DNA of 64,000 nt from Bin87 sp965220055 (GCA_965220055.1 CBDCPE010000004.1:1-64000); one strand, 5' to 3'. Positions 51,604-60,967 are shown, counted from the first letter of the stretch. Numbers and translations: made by a program. Notes: generated from the sequence alone by a model not told the origin.

Positions 51604-52299
51604 TTAGGCGGATGCCAGGCGAACCGGGATGGTATCGGAGAAGGGGACGCGGAAGGTGCGCTCCAGGGCGCGCTTCCATAGGGGCGACAACTCGATGGCG
51701 TCGCGGTCATCGCGCATGGGCAGCGGCACAGGATGGCAGGGGCACTCTCGCGGCGTCTCCCCACGGGCGTAGAAACCGTGGGGGTCCGGTCGTCGGGCCA
51801 ACGGCGCGCCCACCAGGTGGTGCGCCGCCGCGATCTCCTTGTAGTCCGACAGGGCGATGATCTCCGATATGCAGGTCGGCGCGGGTCGGCGCGGCGGACG
51901 GTTGCGGCGGCCGCGTCCCGACGTGGGACGGCCAGCGATGGCTCCCTCCACTGCGCGGATCAGCGCCGCGACGCGGTTGCGGGCGCGACGGGACAGACGC
52001 TGGCACTGCCTGGGGTCTGCTGCAGCCAGTTGGTCGGGCAGCTGGTAGATGCTGCGGAAGATGCGGACCCCTCCGTTGGAGATCTGTCCCTCATTCGCCA
52101 GCATGAACAGGGTGTTGGTCAGCTTGCGCCGGGTGGGCCGGCGCAACAGGGCACAGTGGAACAGGGCCGACGTGGCCGCGTGCGAGGCCGCTCGGGCCAG
52201 CGTGTTGGCGGCACGATCGTATTTGCCGGAGTTGTGGTCGGACCGGGCCAGCGACAGAAACCGCCGGGCCTGGGTCTGGTGGTGATGGACACTGCCCAT
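51604..52299 (-). CDS. Helical protein of unknown function near RNA copy 2
   Basis: 231 residues from ATG 52299 (MGSVHHHQTQARRFLSLARSD), 11 bases after AAGGAG; the upstream in-frame extension is noise. The first 100 residues are helical (GKYDRAANTLARAASHAATSALFHCALL) and look like a HEPN-type four-helix domain, but no R-x4-6-H catalytic motif is present. A basic Arg-rich linker (GRGRRNRPPRRP) follows, then a small C-terminal domain (ALSDYKEIAAAHHLV, LSPLWKRALE). The basic linker fits an RNA-binding protein. It is oriented the same way as the structured RNA element copy 2 just upstream. Function inferred only loosely. Confidence 0.5.
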   Translation of the reverse strand: MGSVHHHQTQARRFLSLARSDHNSGKYDRAANTLARAASHAATSALFHCALLRRPTRRKLTNTLFMLANEGQISNGGVRIFRSIYQLPDQLAAADPRQCQRLSRRARNRVAALIRAVEGAIAGRPTSGRGRRNRPPRRPAPTCISEIIALSDYKEIAAAHHLVGAPLARRPDPHGFYARGETPRECPCHPVPLPMRDDRDAIELSPLWKRALERTFRVPFSDTIPVRLASA

Positions 52300-52411
52300 G
52301 ATCGATGACGCTCCTTGATGCGGGTACGTCCCGATGGGATGGGTAATGGTTGTGGGTTGCGGGTCGGTGGCCGGTGAGGGTACCCGCACGGCGGCGTTGG
52401 CCCATGCCCCG

Positions 52412-52530
52412 GCGAGATTCCCGCGTCGCTGCGCTCCTGGCAATGACAGACAGAGGTAATGGGTCGACGGGTTCACCATGAGCGGGGTTTGTCGGGGCGA
52501 CGGGATTGCCGCGCTGTGCTCGCAATGACA
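52412..52530. repeat. Two GTCATTGCGAG-type repeats plus TTCGAC repeat
   Basis: GAGATTCCCGCGTCGCTGCG with CTCCTGGCAATGACAG (about 52412-52450); then GGTCGACGGGTTCACCATGAG (52461 onward); then GGGATTGCCGCGCTG with TGCTCGCAATGACAG (52502-52530). Confidence 0.65.
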
Positions 52531-52667
52531 GATGTACCGGGTTGGTTGTGGTTGCCGGGTGACCGACGCGGCAGCGGACAGGCGAAGGGCTGCTGGCGGG
52601 TCAGGCACGGGGCGATGTTGCGATGGGCTTGCTCCTTGGTCGATGGGTTGCAGGTTGTTGTTGGTTT

Positions 52668-52927
52668 GCAGGCGATTGGGTTTTTGACCAGGTCCCAGGT
52701 ATGTATCAGCCCTACGGCCGGAGGTGTTGCGCTGTGGTTTTTGGCTCTCATTCTCCATGCCTCCGGGGCACGATGCCTGGAGCATGGCGCGCTGTGGCAG
52801 GCGCGGTGGCCGAGGGGACTGCTCCGGTTATAGCGACCGAGGACAGTCTCCTGCAGAGGCCGGTAGCGACTTGGTGCTGATGTGGCCGTGTTGCCTGGGA
52901 CCTGGTCGAGATCCAGTTTTCGCCTGT
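52668..52927 (-). ncRNA. Structured RNA element, copy 2 (about 260 nt core)
   Basis: Read on the minus strand: ACAGGCGA (52927-52920), then GACCAGGTCCCAGG (52907-52894) paired with CCTGGGACCTGGTC (52699-52686), and the outer strand ATCGCCTGC near 52676-52668. The inner core (CAAGTCGCT.CCGGCCTCTGCAGGAG, GCAGTCCCCTCGG, AATGAGAGC.AAAAACCACAGCGC) matches copy 1 at 33915-34164 almost base for base, but the long helix has a different sequence with pairing kept. The CCATGC...GCATGG hairpin is longer here. A TATAAT box on the minus strand (52939-52934) sits just upstream, as in copy 1. It lacks hallmark motifs of known housekeeping RNAs. Confidence 0.55.
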
Positions 52928-52933
52928 GGAACC

Positions 52934-52939
52934 ATTATA
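52934..52939 (-). promoter_or_regulatory. -10 box of RNA element copy 2
   Basis: TATAAT on the minus strand followed by GG and CACAGGCGA, the same layout as copy 1. No good -35 hexamer was found at 16-18 bp; GGCTGACAGAACG lies in that area. Confidence 0.4.
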
Positions 52940-53028
52940 GCACGGGCGTTCTGTCAGCCGTGGGAAGTGAATGTCATTAGAATAGCCAAGATTTAGCGGT
53001 GAAATCGGTTGGTCACTGGAATCGTTTT

Positions 53029-53053
53029 ACGGGGTGCGAGAATCGCACCCCGT
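53029..53053. repeat. Inverted repeat, 11-bp stem
   Basis: ACGGGGTGCGA (53029-53039), loop GAA, TCGCACCCCGT (53043-53053). No T-run on either side. Lies downstream of the DUF4238 pseudogene and may end its transcript or be another palindromic element. Confidence 0.55.
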
Positions 53054-53199
53054 ACGACAAAAGGCACGGTGCACGTTGCCGGAGACTCGAGAATGAACTG
53101 ATGGTCAGCACGACCGAACAATTGTCGAACCGCATAAGCAGGTGTTGGTTTGTTGGACGGCGGATTACCAGGCCTACCAATTTTGGCCACTGGAAGCAT

Positions 53200-54024
53200 T
53201 CACAAGGCCCGCGCAAGAGATTCCTTGGTCCTCCCATAGACGTACCTGCAACCTAGCTCGCCGCGGTAAATCTCATCTAGAGACCGTAGGAGATCGGTAC
53301 TGATCGGCTCCCCGTGATCGATGATGTTGCTGGGTGCCGAAGAGTCGTAGATCAACAGGCAACTGTGACCGACCGGCAGCACAATCATCTGGCTCAGACG
53401 CGGCAAACGCCGATTACCATCTAAGTCGTGGCGGAAACTCACTACCGGATAATCGCCGACCACAAAGGTCTCGCCGTCCGGCGGTTGATGTACGCTCAAA
53501 CGCATCGATCGCAGCAACCTCGGGGCTTGGGCGTACGGGTAACCCAGGAGTTCTTGGAAATAGTTGCGGCTCGCGTATCCATCAAGGGTCGCGACCCGAT
53601 TACGATAGTCCAGCCGCGCGCCGGCGCGCGTGCGGAGTAGATTCGTGCTCCTGGCTTTTTCCTACACGACCTCTCTGCGAATACTCTCCTTGTGCGGATG
53701 AAAGCTCGGATGGTTGAATACCAACGCCATAACGAGACGGTCCAGATCGGCTCGATGTTCTTCGGTGATGTTGCCTAACCTATGGCGCCGCACCTCATCG
53801 ATTATCTGCGCTACGCGGCCCTCGATTTTGCGTTGGACCGCGTCGTCTTGGTCGCTCACCAGCCAGGGCCTTGAAGCCACATCACGTACCTTAACGGTTG
53901 TGATGGATCCATCGATGCAGTCACGCTGGAAAATCTTGCGCGCATTCCGTTTTTTGCCGAATCCCTTGAGCAAGAACTGCGACAGCCAATGCTGGTAAGT
54001 GTTGTTCCACGTGCTGACTGACAT
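53200..54024 (-). pseudogene. DUF4238 family gene with in-frame amber stop
   Basis: From ATG 54024 the frame reads MSVSTWNNTYQHWLSQFLLKGFG, the typical DUF4238 opening (NxYQHWLSQFLLKGF), and then IDEVRRHRLGNITEEHRADLDRLVMALVFNHP. A TAG at 53664-53662 interrupts the frame. The same register continues with LDYRNRVATLDGYASRNYFQ and then the C-terminal part RSMRLSVHQPPDGETFVVGDYPVV to a stop at 53200. The two parts together make a normal 275-residue family member. Either the gene is newly inactivated or the TAG is an error. Lower GC than core genes. Confidence 0.8.
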
Positions 54025-54111
54025 CCCTATCCCTTGAATACTTATCGCACAGCCTAACCATTACCAGCGTACTGGGCCACCACAGAGGCCGTCGATGCGC
54101 AACAATGGACC

Positions 54112-54837
54112 TTAGGAAAGGACCCCAAGACGAGGATGAGGCGTTGGTTGTTGGCTGATCGACAGCACCGCGTAATCCCTCGGGTCATGACTATTTTGTC
54201 CGCTGCCGAGCTTGCTCGATTCCGACACTTGGAACTGGTCGTCCCCAACCTGCAATACCAGGTCGTCTGGCAGTAGCTCGCCGGCTTCGAAAAACAACTG
54301 TCGAACCGTGCCGCCGGATTGTTGCTCTAATAACACCCTGACACTATAGTCCACCCCATCAAGGCTGAAATCAGCGTCATCCAGGCTGCCTTCGTAGTTC
54401 GAGTTGAGCGGAAAGTACCCCGTGTAGATCAACAGGAGATTTGCGGAGTCTGTGGCCCTGCCCACCGTCATATTGGCTGACCAGACCGTTTCTATCTCGG
54501 TGTCGTTCGCGGAACTGGATACCCATGAACCCGGACCGATGGCGTGTTCCATTTCGGCCGACCGTACTTCGTCCATGGTGGGGTTGCCTGGCATCGCGAG
54601 CGGCTCACAGATCAAGTCCGGCTGAATTCCGCCGCCGTTGCTGTCCACTGGCGCCGGGGACGGCTCGTAGGTGTGTTGGGGTTCCGCCGCCGCATCGGCG
54701 CTGCCGATTTGCAAATTGCTCACCACGACCAGGGCCATCGCCAGCGCGAGCGTCGACAGGATTATCTTCCTGAATGTTATCTGTCGTCGCGGCTCGTATC
54801 CGTGCCATTCGTCTCGTCTCATTATCTGCGGAGTCAT
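54112..54837 (-). CDS. Secreted protein of unknown function
   Basis: 241 residues from ATG 54837 after AGGAGGATACG. Residues 20-50 form a signal peptide with hydrophobic core (ILSTLALAMALVVVSNLQIG) and a likely cleavage after SADA-AA. The mature part is acidic with no cysteine-rich motif: WVSSSANDTEIETVWSANMTVG, YTGYFPLNSNYEGSLDDADFSLDGVDYSVRVLLEQ and VLQVGDDQFQVSES. The beta-rich pattern suggests an extracellular sandwich domain. I do not recognise a family. Upstream of the DUF4238 pseudogene on the same strand. Confidence 0.65.
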   Translation of the reverse strand: MTPQIMRRDEWHGYEPRRQITFRKIILSTLALAMALVVVSNLQIGSADAAAEPQHTYEPSPAPVDSNGGGIQPDLICEPLAMPGNPTMDEVRSAEMEHAIGPGSWVSSSANDTEIETVWSANMTVGRATDSANLLLIYTGYFPLNSNYEGSLDDADFSLDGVDYSVRVLLEQQSGGTVRQLFFEAGELLPDDLVLQVGDDQFQVSESSKLGSGQNSHDPRDYAVLSISQQPTPHPRLGVLS

Positions 54838-55352
54838 CGTATCCTCCTTGTTTGTGTTTATCTCGGGAGCCTTTCTCCCGTTTGGCGCATCTGATATGAG
54901 AATAATAAATATCTTTTATACAGATACTATATATGGCGACGGCTGTGCTGTCAACGGTTTTGTCGCAACCCGATACGAAAATCATCACCACGCGCGCTGC
55001 AAGGCAATCTCAGCCGCGCCCCGCGCTCCAACCGCGCCTGGACTTCCACCCCGCCACGGCGGGCCTTATGACGGGACGCGCATGGTCAGTGTGATCGGCC
55101 CGTCTGGCGCTGGTCTTACACCCTCGCGCGCGCCACGCAGCCTCCCCACGCCAAAGCTCCGCGAGCCAACCGGGCAATCCACTCCCCTCTCGGCCCATCG
55201 AAGCTGGTCCCGCTGTGGGCTGCCGAGAGCCGATCGACGCGTCACGACCCCTGAACGCGCGCCTTCCGCTTATTGACCCGGCCCGGCTGTTGCCGGTACC
55301 ATTAAAGGCGGGCGGGGTTTCATCCCCGTCCCATCACACTGCGGGGGTTGAA
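54838..55352. other. GC-rich gene-free region with hairpins
   Basis: Short frames only, none protein-like. CTCTCGGC and GCCGAGAG can pair around 55190-55234, and several CG-rich inverted pieces lie at 55060-55130. A possible promoter, TTGACC, lies near 55274, just ahead of the SWIM gene. The stretch could hold an RNA; I found no hallmark of RNase P, tmRNA or 6S RNA. Confidence 0.4.
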
Positions 55353-55607
55353 ATGAGTTCGAGTTACATCGGCAAGGTTGACAAAGCGCGCAGGTACGCC
55401 GAGGAACCGGAGCGGGTGAACATCCACACGTTCGAGGCTTCCTTCATCGGCAACCACAATACCTACCGGGTCGCTTACAGCGAAGGAGATTGGAGCTGTG
55501 AATGCGCCTTTTTCGCCACCCGACGGGTGTGCAGTCACACCATGGCCCTGCAGCGTATGCTCGACGAGATGCTGGCAGGACACGCTGCCAAAGCCGCCGC
55601 TGACTGA
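55353..55607 (+). CDS. Small SWIM zinc-finger protein
   Basis: 84 residues from ATG 55353 (MSSSYIGKVDKARRYAEEPER); the frame upstream is not supported. The SWIM motif is GDWSCECAFFATRRVCSHTMALQRML, a C-x-C-xn-C-x-H zinc site. Small SWIM proteins of this form bind nucleic acid or protein; the role is not known. It stands alone and is convergent with fabF. Confidence 0.85.
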   Translation: MSSSYIGKVDKARRYAEEPERVNIHTFEASFIGNHNTYRVAYSEGDWSCECAFFATRRVCSHTMALQRMLDEMLAGHAAKAAAD

Positions 55608-55696
55608 ACGGCCGTCTTCAACCTGTACTTTTCGCGATAAACCGCCGGCGTCTTTCGGGACGCCGGTGAATTTTTACCCCGCCCTGAGCGACGGGA

Positions 55697-56956
55697 TCAC
55701 TCTCCCCAGCGCCGGAACACCAGGCACGCGTTCTGCCCGCCGAACCCGAAGGCGTTGGACAGGACCACTTCAACGACCGCCGCACGCGACTCGTTGGGCA
55801 CGTAGTCCAGGTCGCACTCTGGGTCCGGCGTCTCCTGGTTCACCGTGGGATGTATCCGCTGCTCCAGGATCGTCTTCACGCACGCCACCGCTTCCAGCGC
55901 TCCCGACGCCCCCAGCGTGTGCCCGATCATCCCTTTCGTGCTGCTGATCGGCACCCTGTAGGCTGCGTCCCCGAACAGCCGCTTGATCGCCACCGTTTCC
56001 ACTGCATCGTTCAGCTGCGTCGACGTCCCGTGCGCGTTGATGTAATCGACGTCGCCGGTATCCAGCCCGGCATCGGCCAACGCTCCGGCCATGGCCCGCG
56101 CCGCGCTTTCTCCCGTCTCCTGCGGCTGCACCAGGTGCCCCGCGTCCGACGTCGCGCCGGACCCTGATAGCTCGCACAGGATGTTCGCTCCCCGCGCCCT
56201 GGCCCGCTCCGACTCCTCCAGCACCAGGATCCCCGCCCCTTCCGCCGGCACGAACCCGTCCCGCTCGGCGTCGAAGGGCCGGCTGGCCCGATGCGGCTCA
56301 TCGTTTCGTGTGCTCAGCGCCCGCATCACCGCAAATCCCGCCAATCCCAGCTGGCTGATCCCGGCCTCCGTGCCGCCCGTGACCATCGCGTCCGCGACGC
56401 CGTGCCGTATCGCCATCAGCGCCTCGCCGATCGCGTTGTTGGACGCTGCGCATGCCGTCGTGACCGTCGAGTTGTACCCCCGCGCTCCCACGTACTGGCT
56501 CACGTTGGCCGCCGCCATGTTCGGCAGCACCATCGGGAAAAAGAACGGCGACATCCGCATTCCGCCCCGGTCGGCCAGGATCCGGCAGTTCTCCTCCAGC
56601 GTCGGGAATCCCCCGTTCCCGTTCCCCAGCAGCACGCCCACGCGATACGGGTCTTCCTGTTCCATGTCCAGCCCGGCGTCCGCCACCGCCTGCAACGCCG
56701 CCGCCACCGCCATCTGCGAGAACCGCGCCATCCGACGCGCCTCCCGCCGGTCGATGTAGTCGGTGGCATCAAAATCGTCGGCCTGCCCCGCGATCCGGCA
56801 GGGATAGTCCGTCGGGTCGCACAGCGTCATCGGCCCGATGCCTGACACGCCGGCTACCAGGTTGCCCCAGAACTCGTCCGCGCTCAGGCCCAGCGGCGTG
56901 ATCGCCCCCAGACCGGTCACCACCACCCGCCGCCGCCCGTACTCGGTCTGCATCAT
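55697..56956 (-). CDS. fabF: 3-oxoacyl-ACP synthase II (KAS II)
   Basis: 419 residues from ATG 56956 (MMQTEYGRRRVVVTGLGAITPLG); the long in-frame extension overlaps folC and is not used. Condenses malonyl-ACP with an acyl-ACP in fatty acid synthesis. Catalytic Cys in VTTACAASNNAIGEAL; catalytic His residues in DYINAHGTSTQLND and STKGMIGHTLGASGALEA; GFGGQNACLVF near the end. It follows folC by 28 bp on the same strand, so the three genes (epimerase, folC, fabF) look like an operon. Confidence 0.95.
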   Translation of the reverse strand: MMQTEYGRRRVVVTGLGAITPLGLSADEFWGNLVAGVSGIGPMTLCDPTDYPCRIAGQADDFDATDYIDRREARRMARFSQMAVAAALQAVADAGLDMEQEDPYRVGVLLGNGNGGFPTLEENCRILADRGGMRMSPFFFPMVLPNMAAANVSQYVGARGYNSTVTTACAASNNAIGEALMAIRHGVADAMVTGGTEAGISQLGLAGFAVMRALSTRNDEPHRASRPFDAERDGFVPAEGAGILVLEESERARARGANILCELSGSGATSDAGHLVQPQETGESAARAMAGALADAGLDTGDVDYINAHGTSTQLNDAVETVAIKRLFGDAAYRVPISSTKGMIGHTLGASGALEAVACVKTILEQRIHPTVNQETPDPECDLDYVPNESRAAVVEVVLSNAFGFGGQNACLVFRRWGE

Positions 56957-56984
56957 GCCGGCAATTGTAGCAGTCGCGTCCCGG

Positions 56985-58364
56985 CTACCGTAAATCCGGC
57001 GGCAGCAGGTCAGGGTATGTTTCCGGTTCGATGCCCAGCATCGCCTCCCGTGCCTCCGCGACCACGAACAGCGACCCTGTGACCAGCACCAGGTCATCAA
57101 CGTCCGCCATCGCCACTGCCTCCTCGACTGCCTCCCCCGTGTGCGCGCTGATCCCGACCCGATCCGATGCCATACCCTGCCCGAGGAACTGATCCGCAAT
57201 CTCCGCCGGCCGCATGGAGCGAGGGTGCCGCGAGCGCGTGGCGATCACCCGGTCCGCCCGCTTCGCCAGCAGCTCGACCATCGCGTCCACTCGCTTGTCC
57301 CGCGAAAACCCCGCCACCACGATTAAATTCCGGTGCGGCACGTACGTCGCCAGCGTCGCCAGCAGCGTCGCTACGGAGTGATCGTTGTGCGCGCCGTCCA
57401 CCACCACCGTGGGCTCTCGCCGCAGCGCCTCCATGCGCCCTGGCCACTCCACCGACTCCAGCCCGCGTGCAATCGCGTGGCTATCAATCGAGTACCCCGC
57501 GTCGGCCAGCGCCTCCGCTGCGCCTACCGCCGTCGCCGCGTTAGCCCCCTGGAAGTCTCCCAGCAGCGGCAGCCGCAACCGGTACGTACCACGCCGGCCT
57601 CGTATCTCCAGCCGCTGGCCCTCCGCCGATGCCTCCTGGACCTCCCACGCGATCGCGTCGCCCACCCGCACCACCGGCGCGGACTGCTCGGCAGCCGCCC
57701 GGTCTATCGCTGCCATCGCCTCGGGAAACTGCGGCCCGACCACCACGGGCGCTCCCCGCTTGATGATCCCTGCCTTGTCTGCCGCGATCTCCCCGATCGT
57801 GTCCCCCAGGATCGCCATGTGGTCCAGGCTCACCGGCGTGATCACGCTGACCTCCGGCGTCACCACGTTGGTCGCGTCCAGCCGCCCGCCCAGCCCAACC
57901 TCGATCACGCTCACGTCGACCGAGTCCTCCGCGAAGCACTGGAAACCCATCGCCGTCACGTACTCGAACAGCGTCGCCGGCCCCGCCCCCGGATAGGCCG
58001 CGTTGTCCAGGTGGTGCGGCCATATCGCGTCCGTCAGTTCCGCAAAACGCCGACGGGAGACCGGCTTCCCGTCCCGTCGGATCCGCTCGCAGAAGGAGTG
58101 CAGGTGCGGCGACGAATAGAACCCCGTGGAATATCCCGCCGCCCGTGTGATCGACTCCACCATCGCCGCCGTGCTTCCCTTGCCCTTGGTGCCCGCCACA
58201 TGCACCATCCCGCGTCGCCGGTGTGGGTTGCCCATCCGCGCCAGCAGCCGCTCGACGTTCCGCAGGTCGTAGATCCGCTTCTGTCGCGGCTGCGCCGGAA
58301 CCGAACGCTCGTGGTCGACCAGGCCCAGCAGCCGGGCGACCGCCTCCTCGTATCTCGCCGACAC
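56985..58364 (-). CDS. folC: Folylpolyglutamate/dihydrofolate synthase
   Basis: 459 residues from GTG 58364. Adds glutamate to folates with ATP. Mur-ligase-type motifs: VHVAGTKGKGSTAAMVESITRAAGYSTGFYSSPHLHSFCERIRRDG, VSVIEVGLGGRLDATNVVTPEVSVITPVSLDHMAILGDTIGEIAADKAGIIKRGAPVV, and WPGRMEALRREPTVVVDGAHNDHSVA. The length is normal. Overlaps no neighbour; the epimerase stop is 8 bp upstream. Confidence 0.95.
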   Translation of the reverse strand: MSARYEEAVARLLGLVDHERSVPAQPRQKRIYDLRNVERLLARMGNPHRRRGMVHVAGTKGKGSTAAMVESITRAAGYSTGFYSSPHLHSFCERIRRDGKPVSRRRFAELTDAIWPHHLDNAAYPGAGPATLFEYVTAMGFQCFAEDSVDVSVIEVGLGGRLDATNVVTPEVSVITPVSLDHMAILGDTIGEIAADKAGIIKRGAPVVVGPQFPEAMAAIDRAAAEQSAPVVRVGDAIAWEVQEASAEGQRLEIRGRRGTYRLRLPLLGDFQGANAATAVGAAEALADAGYSIDSHAIARGLESVEWPGRMEALRREPTVVVDGAHNDHSVATLLATLATYVPHRNLIVVAGFSRDKRVDAMVELLAKRADRVIATRSRHPRSMRPAEIADQFLGQGMASDRVGISAHTGEAVEEAVAMADVDDLVLVTGSLFVVAEAREAMLGIEPETYPDLLPPDLR

Positions 58365-58372
58365 GATTCCTG

Positions 58373-59311
58373 CTAGTGACCGGCAGACAGGCCCAGGTTA
58401 ATGCGGATGGCTTGGCCAGCCGTCAGGCTGCGCACATGGTCGATGTTCCCGTACAGCGGCCTCGGCCGGAACCCGAAGACGCGCTCCACCGAGTCCGGCT
58501 CGGCCACGTTCCGTAGCGTCACCAGCTGCAGCATCGCTCGGTTGATGGGCGCCCGCGGAGTAACCTTCTCCATGATGGTTACCGGCAGACGCATCTTCCA
58601 CAGCGGCACGTTCACCTTTCGAACCTTGCGCCCCAGGGTCCGCCCCACGACACTCACGATCTCGTTGTAAGACAGTTGCTCGGGCCCGCCGATCTCGACG
58701 GTCCGGTTGCCCCGGATGTTCCCGCTGACCGAAAGGGCTATGCACCGCGCCACGTCATCGACGTGGATCGGCTGTAGTCGGTTGTTGCCGGAACCGATCA
58801 CCGGTATGACCGGCATGGTTCGCACCAGCGCCGCCACCGAGGTCGTGAACTCGTCGCCCGGCCCGAATATCAGCGAGGGGCGCAGGATCACGTACGGTAG
58901 CCCGCTGCTGATGACCGCCTGTTCCCCCTGCCATTTCGAGTGCAGATACTGAAGGCGTGGCGTGTTGGCCGCTCCCAGTGCGCTCACGTGAATGAACCGC
59001 TTTACCGAGCCTGCCTCTTTGGCGGCTGCGACAATGTTCTCCGTGCCCTGCCGGTTGATGGCGTCAAACTGCCTCGGCCCGCCGCGGATCACTGCCACCA
59101 GGTGAATCACCGCCGTGATGTCCCGGCACGCTTCAGCCAGGGCGTCTGGGTTGCTTACGTCACCGTAGCAAATGTCCGTCGGCGGCGTGGCGAGTACGCG
59201 CTCGCTGCCCGGACGACGCACCATAGCCCGAACTTCGTGGTTGGTCTCCAGCAGCTGCTGGACCACCCGTCGCCCCAACAATCCCGAGGCCCCGGTCACT
59301 AGAACGGTCAT
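58373..59311 (-). CDS. NAD(P)-dependent epimerase/complex I NDUFA9-like protein
   Basis: 312 residues, extended SDR fold: TVLVTGASGLLGRRVVQQLLETNHEVRAMVRRPGS, VIHLVAVIRG, RFIHVSALGAANTPRLQYLHSKWQGEQAV (YxxxK variant YLHSK), YVILRPSLIFGPGDEF and IHVDDVARCI. It resembles the NDUFA9-like/NAD(P)-binding group used in membrane-associated assembly. Its role here is not defined. First gene of the run epimerase-folC-fabF. Confidence 0.88.
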   Translation of the reverse strand: MTVLVTGASGLLGRRVVQQLLETNHEVRAMVRRPGSERVLATPPTDICYGDVSNPDALAEACRDITAVIHLVAVIRGGPRQFDAINRQGTENIVAAAKEAGSVKRFIHVSALGAANTPRLQYLHSKWQGEQAVISSGLPYVILRPSLIFGPGDEFTTSVAALVRTMPVIPVIGSGNNRLQPIHVDDVARCIALSVSGNIRGNRTVEIGGPEQLSYNEIVSVVGRTLGRKVRKVNVPLWKMRLPVTIMEKVTPRAPINRAMLQLVTLRNVAEPDSVERVFGFRPRPLYGNIDHVRSLTAGQAIRINLGLSAGH

Positions 59312-59439
59312 GATGGTGCTCGATATATCGCAGTGTAAAACGGTCGCTGTGAGTATGAGCCCAGTATATCACCCGCCCACACCCTGCTCATGGCGCCGAC
59401 GCGTACCCACTTGCCTTCAAAATTAGCGTACAAAGTCCA

Positions 59440-59530
59440 GTCGCAATGACAGATCCGATTGGGCAATTGATGAGGTCGTGACCAGCTCGACAGGATTGCC
59501 GCGCTTCGTTCGCGATGACGGATCCAGATA
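59440..59530. repeat. GTCATTGCGAG-type interspersed repeats
   Basis: GTCGCAATGACAGATCC near 59441, and AGGATTGCCGCGCTTCG with TTCGCGATGACGGATCC (59491-59524). In a 312-bp spacer with no gene. Confidence 0.65.
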
Positions 59531-59624
59531 GGGTGAGCCGTTGGGTGATTGCGGGCGGGCGCGTTTCGACCTCGCGCGGGTCAGTCCGGGTGCGGTTTAG
59601 CGCGTGGGGCGAGCACGGGAGGGG

Positions 59625-60863
59625 TCAGTCCGCGCTGGGTTCCGATTGGATCGGCGACAGCGGGAGCGTGACGAACACCACCCCCGCGGCGACGAACAGG
59701 GCGCCGATGTAGTACACCGCCGCCGCAAAGCCGAAGGTCTCGTAAAGGGCGCCGGCGATGAGCGGGGAGAACACCGACATCAGGAAGGCTATGGAGGCCA
59801 CGATGCCCAGGCCGGTGGAGGCCACCTCGCTACCGACGACGTCGAAAACCGACGCCGTCAGGATGGGCTGGTCGGGGTAGAGGAACAGGCCCAGCAGCGC
59901 GATGGTGATGGTGAGGGGAATACCTGTGTCGAATACCGTCAAAGCCAGGGCCGCCAGACATGACCAGGCCAGGCCCGGGACCAACACCTGCTTGCGGCCA
60001 AACCGGTCGGACAGGAAGCCGGCGGCGGGCTTGGCGACCAGGCCAACGGCGATCAGCAATCCGATATGGAAGCCCCGGTTGGCAGTACCCATGTCGAGCT
60101 CATTGCTGAGGTACAGGGGCAGGATGGTGACCAGCGCGACCAGGGCCATGCCCCGGAAACCGCGAACCGCCGTCAACCCCCACAGGACGGGGGTGCGCAG
60201 CAGGCGGCGGGTTGCCCCGACGCGTTCCGAGAGCTCGACGCTCGGCTCCTCCCGGCCACGCCCGATGTGGCGGAAGGACCAGATGGCCACCGCCGCCATG
60301 AAAAAGGGCACCGCCGCATATACGCTGAGCAGTTCACGCCAGGTCAGGAAGGCCAGGAGCGCGCCGGTGGCCACAGGTCCGACAACATCGCCCACGCTGC
60401 CCCCGACGCCGTGGGCGGCCAGCACTATCCCGCGTCGCTGGGGGAAGTGGTGGGACAGTGACGCGGACGCGGGCAGGTGCCAAATGGAATGGGAGATTGC
60501 CACCACCGCCATGCCAACGAGGAGCAGCGGGTACACCGGCGAGATGCCCATGGCGAGGCAACCCAAGGCGGAGACAGCGAGGCACGAGGCCAAAAGCTGC
60601 CCCCAGTACCGCCGGAGAATGTCCACCACCACCCCGCCGGGAAGCGCGACCAACCCTGAAGCCAACTCGCGGGCGGAAAGGATTCCGCCGATGCCCACGG
60701 TGTTGAGTTGAAATGCCTGCTGGATTTCGGGCAGCACGACGACGAAACTCTGCACGATCCAGTGGAACACGATGTGTCCGGTGGCCAGTCCGGGGACGAT
60801 GATGCGGCCGCCGAACGCGGGCGTGGGCACTGAAGGCGGGTGGGCTGTGTCTAGGTTCTGCAT
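59625..60863 (-). CDS. MFS transporter
   Basis: 412 residues, twelve membrane helices. Loop 2-3 motif as GGVVVDILRRYWGQ; second half AGFLSDRFGRKQVLV. VAISHSIWHLPASASLSHHFPQRRGIVLAAHGVGGSVGDVVGPVATG is a distinctive helix 4-5 segment. A central charged loop (GRGREEPSVELSERVG) separates the halves. Substrate unknown; family resembles the aromatic/other organic acid carriers. Upstream PNPOx-like gene is on the same strand, 104 bp away. Confidence 0.85.
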   Translation of the reverse strand: MQNLDTAHPPSVPTPAFGGRIIVPGLATGHIVFHWIVQSFVVVLPEIQQAFQLNTVGIGGILSARELASGLVALPGGVVVDILRRYWGQLLASCLAVSALGCLAMGISPVYPLLLVGMAVVAISHSIWHLPASASLSHHFPQRRGIVLAAHGVGGSVGDVVGPVATGALLAFLTWRELLSVYAAVPFFMAAVAIWSFRHIGRGREEPSVELSERVGATRRLLRTPVLWGLTAVRGFRGMALVALVTILPLYLSNELDMGTANRGFHIGLLIAVGLVAKPAAGFLSDRFGRKQVLVPGLAWSCLAALALTVFDTGIPLTITIALLGLFLYPDQPILTASVFDVVGSEVASTGLGIVASIAFLMSVFSPLIAGALYETFGFAAAVYYIGALFVAAGVVFVTLPLSPIQSEPSAD

Positions 60864-60967
60864 TGCTCTGCTATGCCCCCGGAAAGCGTTGCGTGAAGCT
60901 GGCGGTCCGGTCCTGCGGCTCGGGACGGCGGCGCAAAGGAGTAGCCGCCGCCGGCGCTGTCAGACGG

